Part shown: one piece after another, positions 48,029-59,384 of the stretch
Position numbering within the stretch: position 1 is the first letter of the stretch
Layout of the letters: each line of letters opens with the position of its first letter
Assembly (NCBI GenBank): GCA_014529385.2
Contig: CM043944.1
Location: 52,323,268 to 52,387,267, forward strand
From: Adiantum capillus-veneris
Lineage: Eukaryota; Streptophyta; Polypodiopsida; Polypodiales; Pteridaceae
Length of the DNA stretch: 64,000 bases
Direction of reading: 5' to 3'
Notes under the pieces: generated by a model
What the model saw: the letters and a program-made list of their open reading frames with translations, nothing else
The model's database searches: none
What the model was told of the DNA's origin: nothing
Made by a program: the position numbers and the translations under genes

Positions 48029-48442
48029 TTAATACTCAACCCTAATTCCAAGGTTACCATTAAAGCTTAAACCTAAAATGATGCACATAAACCTTCCTAG
48101 TATTAAAACACATGGATTAATAATCTTACTAAAAATGAAGATTACCTCCTCCAAACAAGAGGGAAGTGGGGTTGAAGTCCTCCGTGAAGAGATGTGAAGT
48201 TCAAGGAGGAAGGAAAGGGATTTAGGATGAAGAGGAAGGAGAGAGGAGATTCTTCACAAAACCCTCAAGGGTTTGGCCTTCAATAGAGTAAGAGAGTTGA
48301 GAGTTTGGCCTTCAAGAGAGGGAGAGAGCAAGAGCAAGGTTTAATGGAAACCTTGATTTACTTAAGCATAGTCTTGAGCATGGCAAGTATGCAAACAGCT
48401 TAGCAATATATGTGTATCTCAAAATACAAAGGAGAGGGGGTG

Positions 48443-48450
48443 TTTATATA
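48443..48450 (-). promoter_or_regulatory. TATA box of LTR A
   Basis: TATATAAA on the minus strand, about 455 bp inside the LTR from its 5' end (48905). Confidence 0.65.
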
Positions 48451-48462
48451 GGAAATAGTGGG

Positions 48463-48635
48463 TGGAATTCTCTTCTCAATTCCTATTGGACCCCAATTCT
48501 CTTCTCAATTCGTATTGGACCCCAAATTCTCTTCTCAAATGCTATTGGACCCTATTTCTCTTCTCAAATGCTATTGGACAACATTCTCTTCTTAATTCCT
48601 ATTGGACCCCAATTTTCTTCTTAGTTCTTATCTCT
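48463..48635 (-). promoter_or_regulatory. Minisatellite with five CCAAT boxes upstream of the TATA box
   Basis: Five units of 28-30 bp contain CTATTGGAC or its variants on the plus strand, that is CCAAT on the element's sense strand. ATTGG lies at 48485, 48514, 48544, 48573 and 48601. The nearest box is about 35 bp upstream of the TATA box, the usual place for a CCAAT element. Confidence 0.7.
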
Positions 48636-48905
48636 TAACTTTACCTTTCAATCAAGTTAGTCTCTTTTTCTCCCAGTTCCCAATCTAGATCAGTTCCCAC
48701 GCGGATATTCATGAAAAAATAATCTTAATCTTTTTGGAAAACTATAGGGACGACGTAATTTCTTATCCAAAATATCCTTGTCTTTTCATTCTGGAGTAAA
48801 GTCTCGTTGTCCGCATGACTTCTTTGTCGGTCTTGCCTTTTCTAAATTATTTCCTAGGCTAAAAAAAGTTTCGAATGACTCTAGGGTTTAGGGAGGGACC
48901 TTACA

Positions 48906-49735
48906 GACTCCCCAATAAAAAGAAAGAGCTGTCCTCAACTCGGGACATGCTTTAGAGAGTGCTCAGACTCAATCTTCGGTCAACTTATGATTGAAGATGG
49001 TCAGTAACTTTAGGGTATTTATATTTAAGGACAACGAAGCTGGTATGGACCTATTTTTTAGCACTGTCTCAAAAGTCTTGATCATAAAGAAGTCTTAATG
49101 ACTCGGGGTTACTTTAATTACTGAGTGTGATCTTACTCAACTAGGTATTTTTTCTTTGGTGTGACCGGATTGTGTTTCTCTTGTTAGGTATGAAGATCAA
49201 TTCTTCACTTCGCTCTCTGTCTAGCCTTAATACGCTTACCATTCTTACCTAAACTTTAACCTTTTCTCCGTTTTGAGAGTTAACTCATTTCTCTATTGAT
49301 ATCATCCAACTAATACCATGTTCTTGACAGTGAAAGGATTTCATACACATCTTTCAATCAAATCTTGCAATATCTCCTCCCTTGTGTACCCAATTTATTT
49401 CCTCCATCCTTATTTCTCTTATGTCTATAGCTTATCTTTCAATTGGTAATCAGATATTCCATGTATCATAATAATTAGACTTGTCAAAAAACCATAGACG
49501 ATTTGAATCTCAAAAGAATTGATCTACTAGAGATGCTTGAATTCTATAACTATGATGATTGATTACATTCGCATATAAATTACTCAAAAGTGCCATCGAT
49601 ATCTTGAAGAATAATTTAAGTTGTTCCGAAGAACCAACCAAAAATATGATCAAGGGTTTGGACAAAAGGGGGATATTGATTTGATTTCAAAAGGTCCACA
49701 ATATCTGAATGCAAGCTTACGAAATTTCCCTGGCT
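48906..49735. other. Internal remnant between LTRs A and B
   Basis: Begins with the purine tract next to LTR A. About 830 bp without recognisable gag or pol. Ends where LTR B starts, with the primer-binding region deleted (CTGGCTTTAAGGACC against GGCTTTGATACCACTTGAGAGGGCC at 60041). Confidence 0.6.
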
Positions 49736-51559
49736 TTAAGGACCATACCCAGACTCGTCGACCCTACTCACCTCCCTCAGTCCTCCAGACAGTTCCAGGG
49801 TGTGACGTAGATCTACCTGCAGGATTCTCTCCCACTTGGGACCGACACTCAGACAAGACTCCGGCCTATCTCGATTGCCAACCCAATGGGGTACATCCCT
49901 TCATTCAATGATTCTATCCGTTTCTCATAATCAATCTGTCCTTGACAGCTTTCCACACCCAAAATTGTGGTCCTTAGTCTTGAATCTCTTGATCTTTAAC
50001 TTGAGGATCTGCTCTTGCTTTCTTGTTCTCCCTTGGTTCATGGAGATAACCCCTTTTTCCTGACAAGCAGGCACGACATATATCACTTTTCTCTAAGAAG
50101 AGGGACCTTGCAATCCTACCTGGTCTCGCTCGTTCCCGATTACCCATTTTTATTCCGCATAGTCCTAACGTTTAACATAAAAATTTTAAATCAACATCCG
50201 GCCATCTAACCCTCCGGATCCGCCCACCCACCGAACCATTTCATGAAAATCCCTTCCCGAGGTAGTACTTAACTACTACGAAATCAGGAAGACAACTGTC
50301 TATCAGACATCATCAAACAACAAGAAGCATGCAATCTGTTGCATACCCTCGTTTAGAGAAATTCATCTGGTTGTTCCCACCAGATCTTTATTTAGAAAAT
50401 TTTAATTCATTTTCTTTCCTTTATTTGCTATAATTAGCTTGTAACTAGTTTTATTACTAATCATGCAACACATTTAGTTTCAAACAATTCATCTTGCCCC
50501 CCCATTCACGCCAAGATAATCGGTTATTAGGAGCCATCAAAATGGCAACACCTTCACAATATTCCCAGAATTAAGTGTTTGGGAAAGGCTCATCAAGTAA
50601 TTTAATCATTCCTTCCTAAGCATTTTATTTCGAGAGGTATAGTACCATCTGGTGACAGATGCACAGGATAGCCCCTATATTCCTAACCTTTCCAATTCCT
50701 TTTTAAGCAACCAAGTCGAACAAATTTCCTTAATTAAATTCACACCATCCTACCTGAGAATAACTTTCTCAGCCAACTATTGGCATTAGGCCATACCCGG
50801 ATTATGGCCGATTTCCAATAAGATACCGCGGGTACTTTACCCGGCCGGGAAAAAATAACAAACCCATTCATCCCTTATCCCTCGGGGATGAATGACCTAG
50901 GTATAACAACTTGCCGGTTACACTGCCCTAACCGAAAAGGGCCAATCTTCGACAAGTTCCCCAAGAGAATCCTCTCAATGGGCCAGCCTTTCAATCAAAT
51001 TGACCCCAAGAAGATGCATCTTGGTTCCCGGTCATTTCCAGACAATATTCAAAACTCCTAGTTAAATCTATGTTTTGCAATGGGCTACCCCTATCACCTC
51101 TCAAGATTCCTTTTTAACTCCTAGTTGGTAATTTCCAGGTTCATTCATTTATCAACCTTAATTCCTACTTTCATTGATTATCTACCAGCCAAGTTTATTT
51201 AGAAAATACAAGCGAGTTTTTGCCATAGGCATTTGATGGTTAATGTCTCTTCATAAATGCCAACTTTGTTTAAGTTCAATCCCCGTTTTGTACGATTCCC
51301 AAGTTTTTGCAATCCTTTGCCATCCATGGGGCATCTCCATGGAAGCTTGTAGAGTTTCGGTTCAAACAACACGGAGATCAATTCCGCAAAGTTATCCCCT
51401 ATCTCCCCCATCCCGTATTTGCAAACAAACTTGAAATTGAAAACTTTACAAATAATCTTCAATACCAAAAATTGAACTACTTATATCAAAGTTAGACAAC
51501 TACTCTTTTCTTATGGTGCCTAGCTTTCCATTTCAGGAAGTTAGAAGGTCATCCTATAC

Positions 51560-52545
51560 TTTATGAGTTTTCGAGCTTTCCATTAAAGCTTAAACCTAAA
51601 ATACAAGATAGTCACTAAAGCTTACACCTAAGTGCAAAGTTACCATTAATACTTAGCTTAAGAGTGCAACTCTACCTTTGAAACTTAACTTAATGATATA
51701 TAGATACTCTTAGCACTTAACCTAATTGCGAGGTTTCCATTAAATCTTAAACCTAAAAATGCAAGGTAGTCACTAAAGCTTACATCTAAGTGAAAAGTTT
51801 CCATTAAAGCTTAGCTTATGAGAGCAAATCTACCTTTGAAGCTTAACTTTATGATGTGTAGATACTGTTATCACTTAACCCTAATTGCAAGGTTTCCATT
51901 AAAGCTTAAAACCTAAAAATAGAAGGTAATCACTAAAGTTTACATCTAAGTGCAAAGTTACCATTAAAGCTTAGCTTACGAGTGCAAATCTACCTTTGAA
52001 GCTTAACTTTATGATGTGTGGATACTCTTATCACTTGACCCTAATTGCAAGGTTTCCATTAAAGCTTAAAACCTAAAAATGCAAGGTAATCACTAAAGCT
52101 TACATCTAAGTGCAAAGTTACCATTAAAGCTTAGTTTACGAGTGCAAATCTACCTTTGAAGCTTAACTTTATGATGCGTGGATACTCTTATCACTTGACC
52201 CTAATTGCAAGATTTCCATTAAAGCTTATAACCTAAAAATGCAAGGTAATCACTAAAGCTTACCTCGAAGTGCAAAGTTACCATTAAAACTTAGCTTACG
52301 AGTGCAAATCTACCTTTGAAGCTTAACTTTATGATGCGTGGATACTCTTATCACTTGACCCTAATTGCAAGGTTTCTATTAAAGCTTAAAATCTAAAAAT
52401 GCAAGGTAATCACTGAAGCTTACATCTAAGTGCAAAGTTACCATTAAAGCTTAGCTTATGAATACAAATCTACATTTGAAACTTAACTTTATGATGCATA
52501 ACTACCACTAATACTTAACCCTAATTCCAAGGTTACCATTAAAGC
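51560..52545. repeat. 160-bp tandem array in LTR B
   Basis: Same unit as in LTR A, about six copies, with several units more diverged (for example near 51657 and 51815). Spacing stays near 160 bp. Confidence 0.95.
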
Positions 52546-52640
52546 TTAAATCTAAAATGATGCACATAAACCTTCCTAGTATTAAAACACATGGATTAAT
52601 AATCCTACTAGAAATGAACACTACAACAAAAGAAGGTGTC

Positions 52641-52683
52641 ATCGACGCAGATATCGACGCACCGCGTTGATATCTGCGTCGAT
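52641..52683. repeat. Subterminal inverted repeat of the CACTA element
   Basis: Arms ATCGACGCAGATATC (52641-52655) and its exact complement (52669-52683) flank a 13-bp spacer. Further partial copies continue to about 52825, and variants occur at the right end (57630-57795). Confidence 0.9.
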
Positions 52684-53069
52684 ATTTGGGTCCCTGTGAA
52701 TCTGTGTCTATTTGCATCGCTATCTGCGTGGAAAGGCTTTATTTGCGATGCAGATATAGACGCAGTTATAGACGCAGATAGCGACACAGATATGGATGGA
52801 TATATAGACGCATATATCGACGACCATAACAGGAAAATTTTTTTGTTGGGTAGAGGGCAGGTAGCCTGGCCTGTGCCAAGTGAAAAGATGGACACAGCCA
52901 CCACAACCAGACTTCCTGCCCTCTGCGCAAGAAAGCGAGCAGCACCAAAATCAACCGTGCTCCCGCAGAAATTTCGGCAGAGTTCCCTTCGTTTTTACAT
53001 AAACTTTTCAAAAAATATATATCATGTATACGCCTCCTACATGCTATCCATGTAGGATCTCACATGAGA

Positions 53070-53390
53070 TTTAAAGCCAATGACCATAACGATCCATAAG
53101 CATAACTTAAAAGAATAACCATAACGAACCATAACCATAACTTAAAAGCATAACCATAACTTAAAACCATATCCGACGAATAGAACCACTGTGATCATAA
53201 CCAGAAACAAAATTAACAATAACCATAAGCATAACCAGAAAGTTAAACATAACCATAAACAAAACCTGAACCATAACTATGTTTATACAAGAATAGGGAA
53301 AATAACCATGTCTATACAATGACAATGACAATAACCATAACCATAAGAGAAAAAATAAATGTCTGAACAATAATCATAACCATATATATA
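53070..53390. repeat. ACCATAA-rich low-complexity region
   Basis: Irregular tandem copies of ACCATAA and variants, inside the CACTA element. No gene. Confidence 0.85.
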
Positions 53391-53790
53391 TATGTCTATA
53401 CAAAAGGAGACACAGAAACGTGTCTATGTCTCACAAAGCATATATATGAAATCTGGTCCACTGATGACTAGGCGTCACAACCTGCACATAGGACAACTCA
53501 CAAAATTAGTATTGATATTACTTCACATATACAAGACTTAATTAAATCAACTCACACATATTAACGTCTCACCTCAAGCGATCAGCGACACTGTAAGGCC
53601 GCCAAGTCTACAAGCTCTCCTGAAGCATCAAGATTATTCAATACTTCATAGATACCTCTGCGATATCCATCTGACTCCTCCTAACGTATCGGGGCTCGAT
53701 GCATCGCAAGATTCTGCGTTTATATAAAAATCAGAGTAATAAGAATACATGATTCATCGCGTTTTAAAAAATGCCATAGTTAAGATTGGA

Positions 53791-54595
53791 TTAGAAACTC
53801 ACAAACTCATAGCGAAAGGTGTCGAAGCCTCCGCTGCCAAGATGAGATGTCCCCCTGGTCATCTGTCGTATTTGCGCGGCCTCATGCTGCTGTCTGAACT
53901 CGGTGGCCGCTGTCCGCTCATCCTCCCTGATCTGCAGCCACGTCTCGTGTGGAATGCCCGAAGGCTTCGGCGAGCCGGTCCTGAAATCCTTCCGAGCTGC
54001 ATCTCGTCGATGTTTCACGGTGTCCCTGCAACACCCTTGATCCACCTCCTCGGAACAACGTCAGAACCCGGACCAGGCTGGTACTCTCTCAGGATGGTCT
54101 CCATTTTGTAAGTGACTTTGTCCTTTTCCTGTTGTTCCCAAGACGTCAGAATGCTGGTCGAAAACTGTAGCTCCGCGAGCTGGCGAATCCGTTGTCTCAT
54201 CTTAGTCCCGACTCTATCCATGTCAACAGAACCATCTGGCCGTACATTATAGAGCTTGGAGGCACTAGGATCGTGTGCCCCCCAAGGTGTCCGAGGTGTG
54301 CCAAGAGGTGTGTCGAAAGGTGTGCTTGGGTAGGACGGGGGTCGTGAGCGAGGAGGGGTCGAAGTATCTGTGGACCCTCCTCCACAGCAACCACCACCTC
54401 CACCTGACGATCACCGAGATCGGCCAGTGCGCCTGTGCTGCGGAGATGAGGACATACGCGTCTCTGCCCCACCCCTAGGTGTCGAAGCGGCCATGATGGG
54501 AGAAGCATGCGTCGTACCCATAGGCATCCCCCCCCCCCCATAGGTGTCCCCTCCCTAGGCGTCGGACCCTCCCACCAGTCTAACATCCTCCTCAT
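53791..54595 (-). pseudogene. TnpA-like (Ptta/En/Spm) transposon protein remnant
   Basis: Three overlapping minus-strand frames together give a protein-like series: MRQRIRQLAELQFSTSIL near 54195, YKMETILREYQPGPG near 54100, then HRRDAARKDFRTGSPKPSG near 54000 and THLGSGGFDTFRYEF near 53815. The pattern of a basic region, P-x-G and a final H-x-GS-F block resembles the plant Transposase_24 (TnpA-type) domain. TnpA-type proteins bind subterminal repeats of CACTA elements. Frame changes may be introns or mutations. Confidence 0.5.
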
Positions 54596-54879
54596 CGCTC
54601 CACAGTCGAGGCATTTCTGGGTCAGAAACGGATAGAAATTCGGTCGTTAGTTGATGACGTTGCCATCTACAATGATTATGAATGTTGTTTTAATATGTAT
54701 ACTCCTCACAATGTAAACTACCTCGCATTCTCTAGTCTTGCTCAATCTCCGTACACCTCGGTCCAGAGATGTACGGAGATCAAGACCACTGGGTCAAAAT
54801 CTCGTCTTTATTGGTCAAATCCTATATGGGTAGACACATACGTGCACTCCCAGGTGTACATGGCAATGCATGTAGCGGG

Positions 54880-56600
54880 AAAAATCCCTTTGCCTCTTTT
54901 AGTTCCATAGTTTCTTCAACATCCAACGTTTCTTCTATCTGTTCTTGCCATACGCGCTCTTGACATTGCCTAAAGACTACCTAATCGTCTACGGATGGTT
55001 TCAGTAGGCATAGAAGCCATTTCCGAAGTCCGTTTACGTTTTTTCGTAGAAAAACGTAATCGAATTTGACCTACAGCTTGTGTATTTGACGTTTCTTCTG
55101 TCTGTTTAACCTACAGCTTGCCATACCTGGTCTTGAAATTGCCTTAAGACTACTTAATGGACTACGGATGGTTTTGGTAGGCGTAGAATCAGTTTTCGAA
55201 GTCCGTCTGCGTTTTTCCGTAGAAAAACGCAATTGGATTTGACCTACGGCTTGTGTATTTGGCATTTTTTCTATCCGTTTGACCTACGGCTTGCCATATG
55301 CGCACTTGACATTGCCTAAAGACTACCTAACGGACTACGGATGGTTTCGATAGGCATAGAATCACTTTTCGAAGACCGTCTGCGTTTTTCCGTAGAAAAA
55401 CGCAACCGGATTTAACCTACGGCTTGTGTATTTGACGTTTCTTCTGTCCGTTTGACCTACGGCTTTCCATACACGCTCTTGAAATTGCCTTAAGACTACC
55501 TAATGGACTACGGATGGTTTCGGTAGGCATAGAAGCCATTTCCGAAGTCCGTTTGCGTTTTTCCATAGAAAAACGCAACCGGATTTGACCTACGGCTTGT
55601 GTATTTGGCATTTCTTCTATCCGTTTAACCTACGGCTTGCCATACGCGCTCTTGAAATTGCTTTAAAACTACCTAATGGACTACGGATGGTTTCAGTAGG
55701 CATAGAAGTCATTTCCGAAATCCGCTTGTGTTTTTCCGTAGAAAACACAACCAGATTTGACCTACGGCTTGTGTATTTGGCGTTAATTCAAACCCATTGA
55801 CCTACAGTTTGCCATACACGGTCTTGACATTGCTTTAAGACTACTTAATGAACTACGGATGGTTTCGGTAGGCATAGAAGCCATTTCCGAAGTCCGTTTG
55901 CGTTTTTTCGTAGAAAAACGCAACCGGATTTGACCTATGACTTGTGTATTTGGCGTTTCTTCTATTCGTTTGACCTACGGCTTGCCATACGTGCTCTTGA
56001 CATTGCCTAAAGACTACCTAATTGTCTGCGGATGGTTTCAGTAGGCATAGAAGCCATTTCTGAAGTCCGTTTGCGTTTTTTCTTAGAAAAACGCAACCGG
56101 ATTTGACCTACGGCTTGTGTATTTGACGTTTCTTCTATCTATTTAACCTACGTCTTGCCATACACGGTCTTGAAATTTCCTTAAGACTACTTAATGGACT
56201 ACGGATGGTTTCGGTAGGCGTAGAATTAGTTTTCGAAGTCCGTCTGCGTTTTTCCGTAGAAAAACGCAATTGGATTTGACCTACGGCTTGTGTATTTGAC
56301 GTTTCTTCTATCCGTTTGACCTACGGCTTTCCATATGCGCTCTTTACATTGCCTAAAGACTACCTAATCGGTAGGCATAGAATTAGTTTTCGAAGATTGT
56401 CTGCGTTTTTTCGTAGAAAAACGCAACCGGATTTGACCTACGGCTTGTGTATTTGACGTTTCTTCTGTCCGTTTGACCTACGGCTTGCCATACACGCTCT
56501 TGACATTGCCTTAAGACGGCTTCAAAAACGGCTTGTATTTTGGGCGTTTCTTCTATCCGTTTGACCTACGGCTTGTTATATGCCCCCGCCCAACCTTTTT
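54880..56600. repeat. 173-bp tandem array inside the CACTA element
   Basis: About nine to ten units. The marker GACCTACGGCTTGTGTATTT or a close variant recurs at 55068, 55241, 55414, 55587, 55759, 55932, 56105 and 56278 (172-173 bp), then at 56435 after a short deletion. Each unit also holds a second GACCTACGGCTTG half-motif and a hairpin-like CGTTTTTCCGTAGAAAAACG. Confidence 0.97.
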
Positions 56601-57076
56601 TGAGGAGGAAGCTTGTCTCTAAGAGCAACGACGGCGCTGTTGTTGCTCCCTAGAGGAATTTCATGTGTAAAGGTGAGAGTTGAGCTTCGAATGTATTTTG
56701 ACCTGGTCAAATGAAGTCATAGGCTGCATCAGACGATCCAGGTCACTTTGGCTCGACATGCACAACGCCCGGTCAGACTACTGACCATGGAGGAGATTGA
56801 TGAGATCCGCCAACAACAGATGCTGGATCTCCTATGATCTACCTATCCCAGCTAGTTTTTTTAGCCATTTAGTCCACACCCAGCAGTTTAGGATTTCATA
56901 ATATTTTATTTTGTCATTTTGTCATCTTTTTACTCTGACTTTGTATCAGATCCACCACATTGTAACTTTCTTGTCTCATAGGTCACTTTGGCCTTTTGAA
57001 GACGTTAATATAGCATTTCATTTCATTTCTTTCTTTAATTTTTCTTTCTTTAATTTTAATTTCCTACGCATACATT

Positions 57077-57080
<4 letters not shown>
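56600..57080. other. Non-coding stretch inside the CACTA element
   Basis: No domain recognised. A short frame near 56700-56840 is not supported. AT-rich before the microsatellite. Confidence 0.4.
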
Positions 57081-57111
<31 letters not shown>

Positions 57112-57185
57112 ATTACCTACATACACACACATTTCTCTCTCTCTCTCTCTCTCTCTCTCTTTGATTACCTACATACACACACATT

Positions 57186-57240
<55 letters not shown>

Positions 57241-57257
57241 TACATACACACACACAC

Positions 57258-57306
<49 letters not shown>

Positions 57307-57325
57307 ATTACCTACATACACACAC

Positions 57326-57375
<50 letters not shown>

Positions 57376-57396
57376 TACATACACACACACACACAC

Positions 57397-57487
<91 letters not shown>

Positions 57488-57508
57488 TGTAGAGAGAGAG
57501 AGAGAGAG
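57080..57508. repeat. Compound (CT)n/(CA)n minisatellite
   Basis: Long CT runs alternate with a TTTGATTACCTACATACACACACATTT-like linker (first half TTTGATTACCTACATACACA). About five to six alternations end in a (CA)n run and a short (GA)n run. Open frames across it on both strands are artefacts of the repeat. Confidence 0.97.
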
Positions 57509-58596
57509 GTTGGGGGGGGGGGGAGTGACATAATACCTGCGCAGCAGGTTTCGACCAAGATTTGAGCAGGCGAAAATGGCCCCTGCGCGCGGGTTTTCCT
57601 TTTTTTCCCCAAATTTTTTAGCATCGCAATACACGTCGATATACCCATGGGAATTTTCATCGATATGCGTGTGGGAATAATTCCTTTCCACACGTATATC
57701 GACACGCATTGCGACGCGTATAGCGACGTGCTCTAATTACGTCGATATACGCGTGGAAAGGCATGGCCGTGGATATATGATGCGTCGATATCTTCATGTT
57801 ATGTTGTAGTGGAAGATTACCTCCTCTAAGCAAGAGGGAAGTGGGGTTGAAGTCCTTCTTGAAGAGATGTGAGGCTCAAGGAGGGATTTATGGGGTGAAG
57901 AGGAAGAAGAGAGGAGATTCTTCACAAAACCCTCAAAGGTTTGGCCTTCAAGAGAGGAAGACAATTGAGGGTTTGGCCTTCAAGAGAGGGAGAGAGCAAG
58001 AGCAAGGTTTAATGGAAACCTTGAGTTACTTAAGCATAGTCTTGAGCATGGTAAGTATGCAAGTAGCTTAGCAATATGTGTGTGTATCCCTTGGGCTCTA
58101 AGCTTGAATCTCTTGCAGAAGAGGTCTAAAATAGGGGTCTACCTAAATCTCTTATTGAACTTCCTTGGGTAAAGAAGATCTAAGGAGTGAATTAGTCAGG
58201 GTTGATGAGAGCAGGACTGCCGGTCAAGAGGTCTTTGATTCTATTGAAGGAAACATCTCTCCCCGACAAAAAAAAAGAGAGCTGTCCTCCACTTGAATAA
58301 AATACGTAATCAATGAAGCTTCTTGGATACGTTTTGCGGCTTAACTTCTTGTTAATGCTTTCAACTTGACTTCTCTCTTACACTTCTTCATCCCCAAAAA
58401 TCTGCTAATATAATATTGGAGTCATGGGAAATCTTTCTTAATAAGCTATCTTCTTGAATAAATCATCGCGTTTGTGGCTTCTTTGATACGCTACTTCCTC
58501 TTTATAAGCTATTGGTAATCCCTTCTATATCAACACTTGTTATCCTCTTATTTTTGCGATCTTCACTCTCTTGTAACTTAGTCATTTTCTTATCTG

Positions 58597-59112
58597 ATGG
58601 TGTCTTGGCAAGAAGACTTGGTTCTTCCTGTATGCAGTTCTCACTCTCAGAGTGCAGATGAGGTAGCTAAAAGACAGTTCTTAGAGCGATACAAAGATCT
58701 CTTCTTCCCTCAGCCAAATTCTTGTGTCGGCCAGACGATATGGAAGACATGGAAACATCTCACAAGAGTGACCCTCTGGGGTAGAGACCATTTCCGTAAC
58801 AATACCCGACTTGCTATGGTTACAGAAGCTCTAGGACTTGGCCCTCGATACTACTTTGTCAAAAGGACACAAGATCCTGGGTTCTCTGCAAGGTTGTTCT
58901 TACTTGTGCAGTTTATCCCCCATTCTAAGATTTGCCTTGATACCATCTGGAATCTTCCTCTTAGAGGTCCTTTTCTCTTCTCAATTCATACCCGAGAAAT
59001 TGCTCAAGCTGTTTCTCGTAGAACCATTTCAGAGGGTGAGCGTCCTAACATGTGTGGCGCTTGCGATACTTGGTTATGTGACCATATATTAGAGGATCTT
59101 CATGAGTTGTAA
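58597..59112 (+). CDS. Unrecognised 171-residue protein, antisense to its host retroelement
   Basis: A complete frame from ATG (58597) to TAA. I do not recognise the family. Visible features are an N-terminal EVAKRQFLERYKDLFFPQP, a Trp/His-rich segment (IWKTWKHLTRVTLWGRDHFR), a hydrophobic stretch LFLLVQFIPHSKICLDTIW and a C-terminal CX2C...C group (MCGACDTWLCDHIL). There is no signal peptide or clear membrane span. Downstream, TTGTAATT and TTGTAATCC motifs and AATAAC resemble a plant 3' UTR. It lies near the polypurine-tract side of the retroelement on the opposite strand. That position is comparable to known antisense ORFs such as gene23 in maize Grande elements. Functional status is unknown. 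Confidence 0.45.
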   Translation: MVSWQEDLVLPVCSSHSQSADEVAKRQFLERYKDLFFPQPNSCVGQTIWKTWKHLTRVTLWGRDHFRNNTRLAMVTEALGLGPRYYFVKRTQDPGFSARLFLLVQFIPHSKICLDTIWNLPLRGPFLFSIHTREIAQAVSRRTISEGERPNMCGACDTWLCDHILEDLHEL

Positions 59113-59384
59113 ACTTTCTTGCCTCTCTTTGTAATTACTTCCTGCCACCCTTGTAATCCTTTTTAGCTTTAATTGAAGAAATAACCCTTTTTGAAAAAAT
59201 TGAGTATTGTCAGTATTTTCTTTTCTTCAACTGTCAGGCTCTCTTCTTCAATTGCCAATGAGTTTTTAATGACTTCTCTTTACTGTGTACTTTTAATTTC
59301 TGCAAATGATCTTTCATCTACAATAGTCTTGAGTAAAGATTCCCACTTTAAAGTTCTTGGCTAACTTATAAGTTTGCTTTCTTA

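Larger units (their letters stand above)
43783..48905 (-). mobile_element. Long LTR 'A' of a minus-strand retroelement (3' LTR)
   Basis: On the minus strand the LTR runs from TGTAAGGTCC (48905) to GGCCCTCTCA (43783), so it has TG...CA ends. A purine-rich tract (CTCTTTCTTTTTATTGGGGA) precedes it at 48906-48930, which marks it as the 3' LTR. Without the 1325-bp insertion it is about 3.8 kb. It contains a 150-bp head duplication (43783-43932 and 43933-44082), a 160-bp tandem array, a TATA box and CCAAT repeats. Copies B and C in this window are paralogous. No coding domain is recognisable. An 89-codon frame (45392-45661, minus) recurs in B but is not otherwise supported. Confidence 0.8.
52619..57811. 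mobile_element. CACTA (En/Spm) transposon, 5193 bp
   Basis: The left end is CACTACAACA (52619) and the right end TGTTGTAGTG (57811), a perfect inverted repeat with the canonical CACTA start. The 3-bp target duplication is GAA (52616-52618 and 57812-57814). The uninterrupted site ATGAAGATT is visible in LTR A near 48149-48155. Subterminal regions carry many CGTCGATAT-type motifs in both orientations, the expected TnpA-binding type. Only a TnpA-like remnant is present and no TNP2 transposase, so the element is non-autonomous. Confidence 0.95.
49736..58080 (-). mobile_element. Long LTR 'B', interrupted by a CACTA transposon
   Basis: The left part (49736-52618) is colinear with LTR A from its head through the 160-bp array. 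After the CACTA insertion, 57812-58080 resumes LTR sequence (ATTACCTCCTCTAAGCAAGAG, matching 48153 on). Beyond 58080 it diverges from A. A purine tract resembling the A polypurine tract lies at 58262-58290, so B probably also served as a 3' LTR. B lacks the 150-bp head duplication shared by A and C. Confidence 0.75.

Noticed and set aside
53749-54111. 120-codon plus-strand frame inside the CACTA element
   Set aside because: It is the opposite strand of the TnpA-like region. The minus strand gives the better protein pattern.
57109-57709. Long open frames on both strands made of Ser-Leu or Arg-Glu repeats
   Set aside because: They are translations of the (CT)n/(CA)n minisatellite and have no domain or start context.
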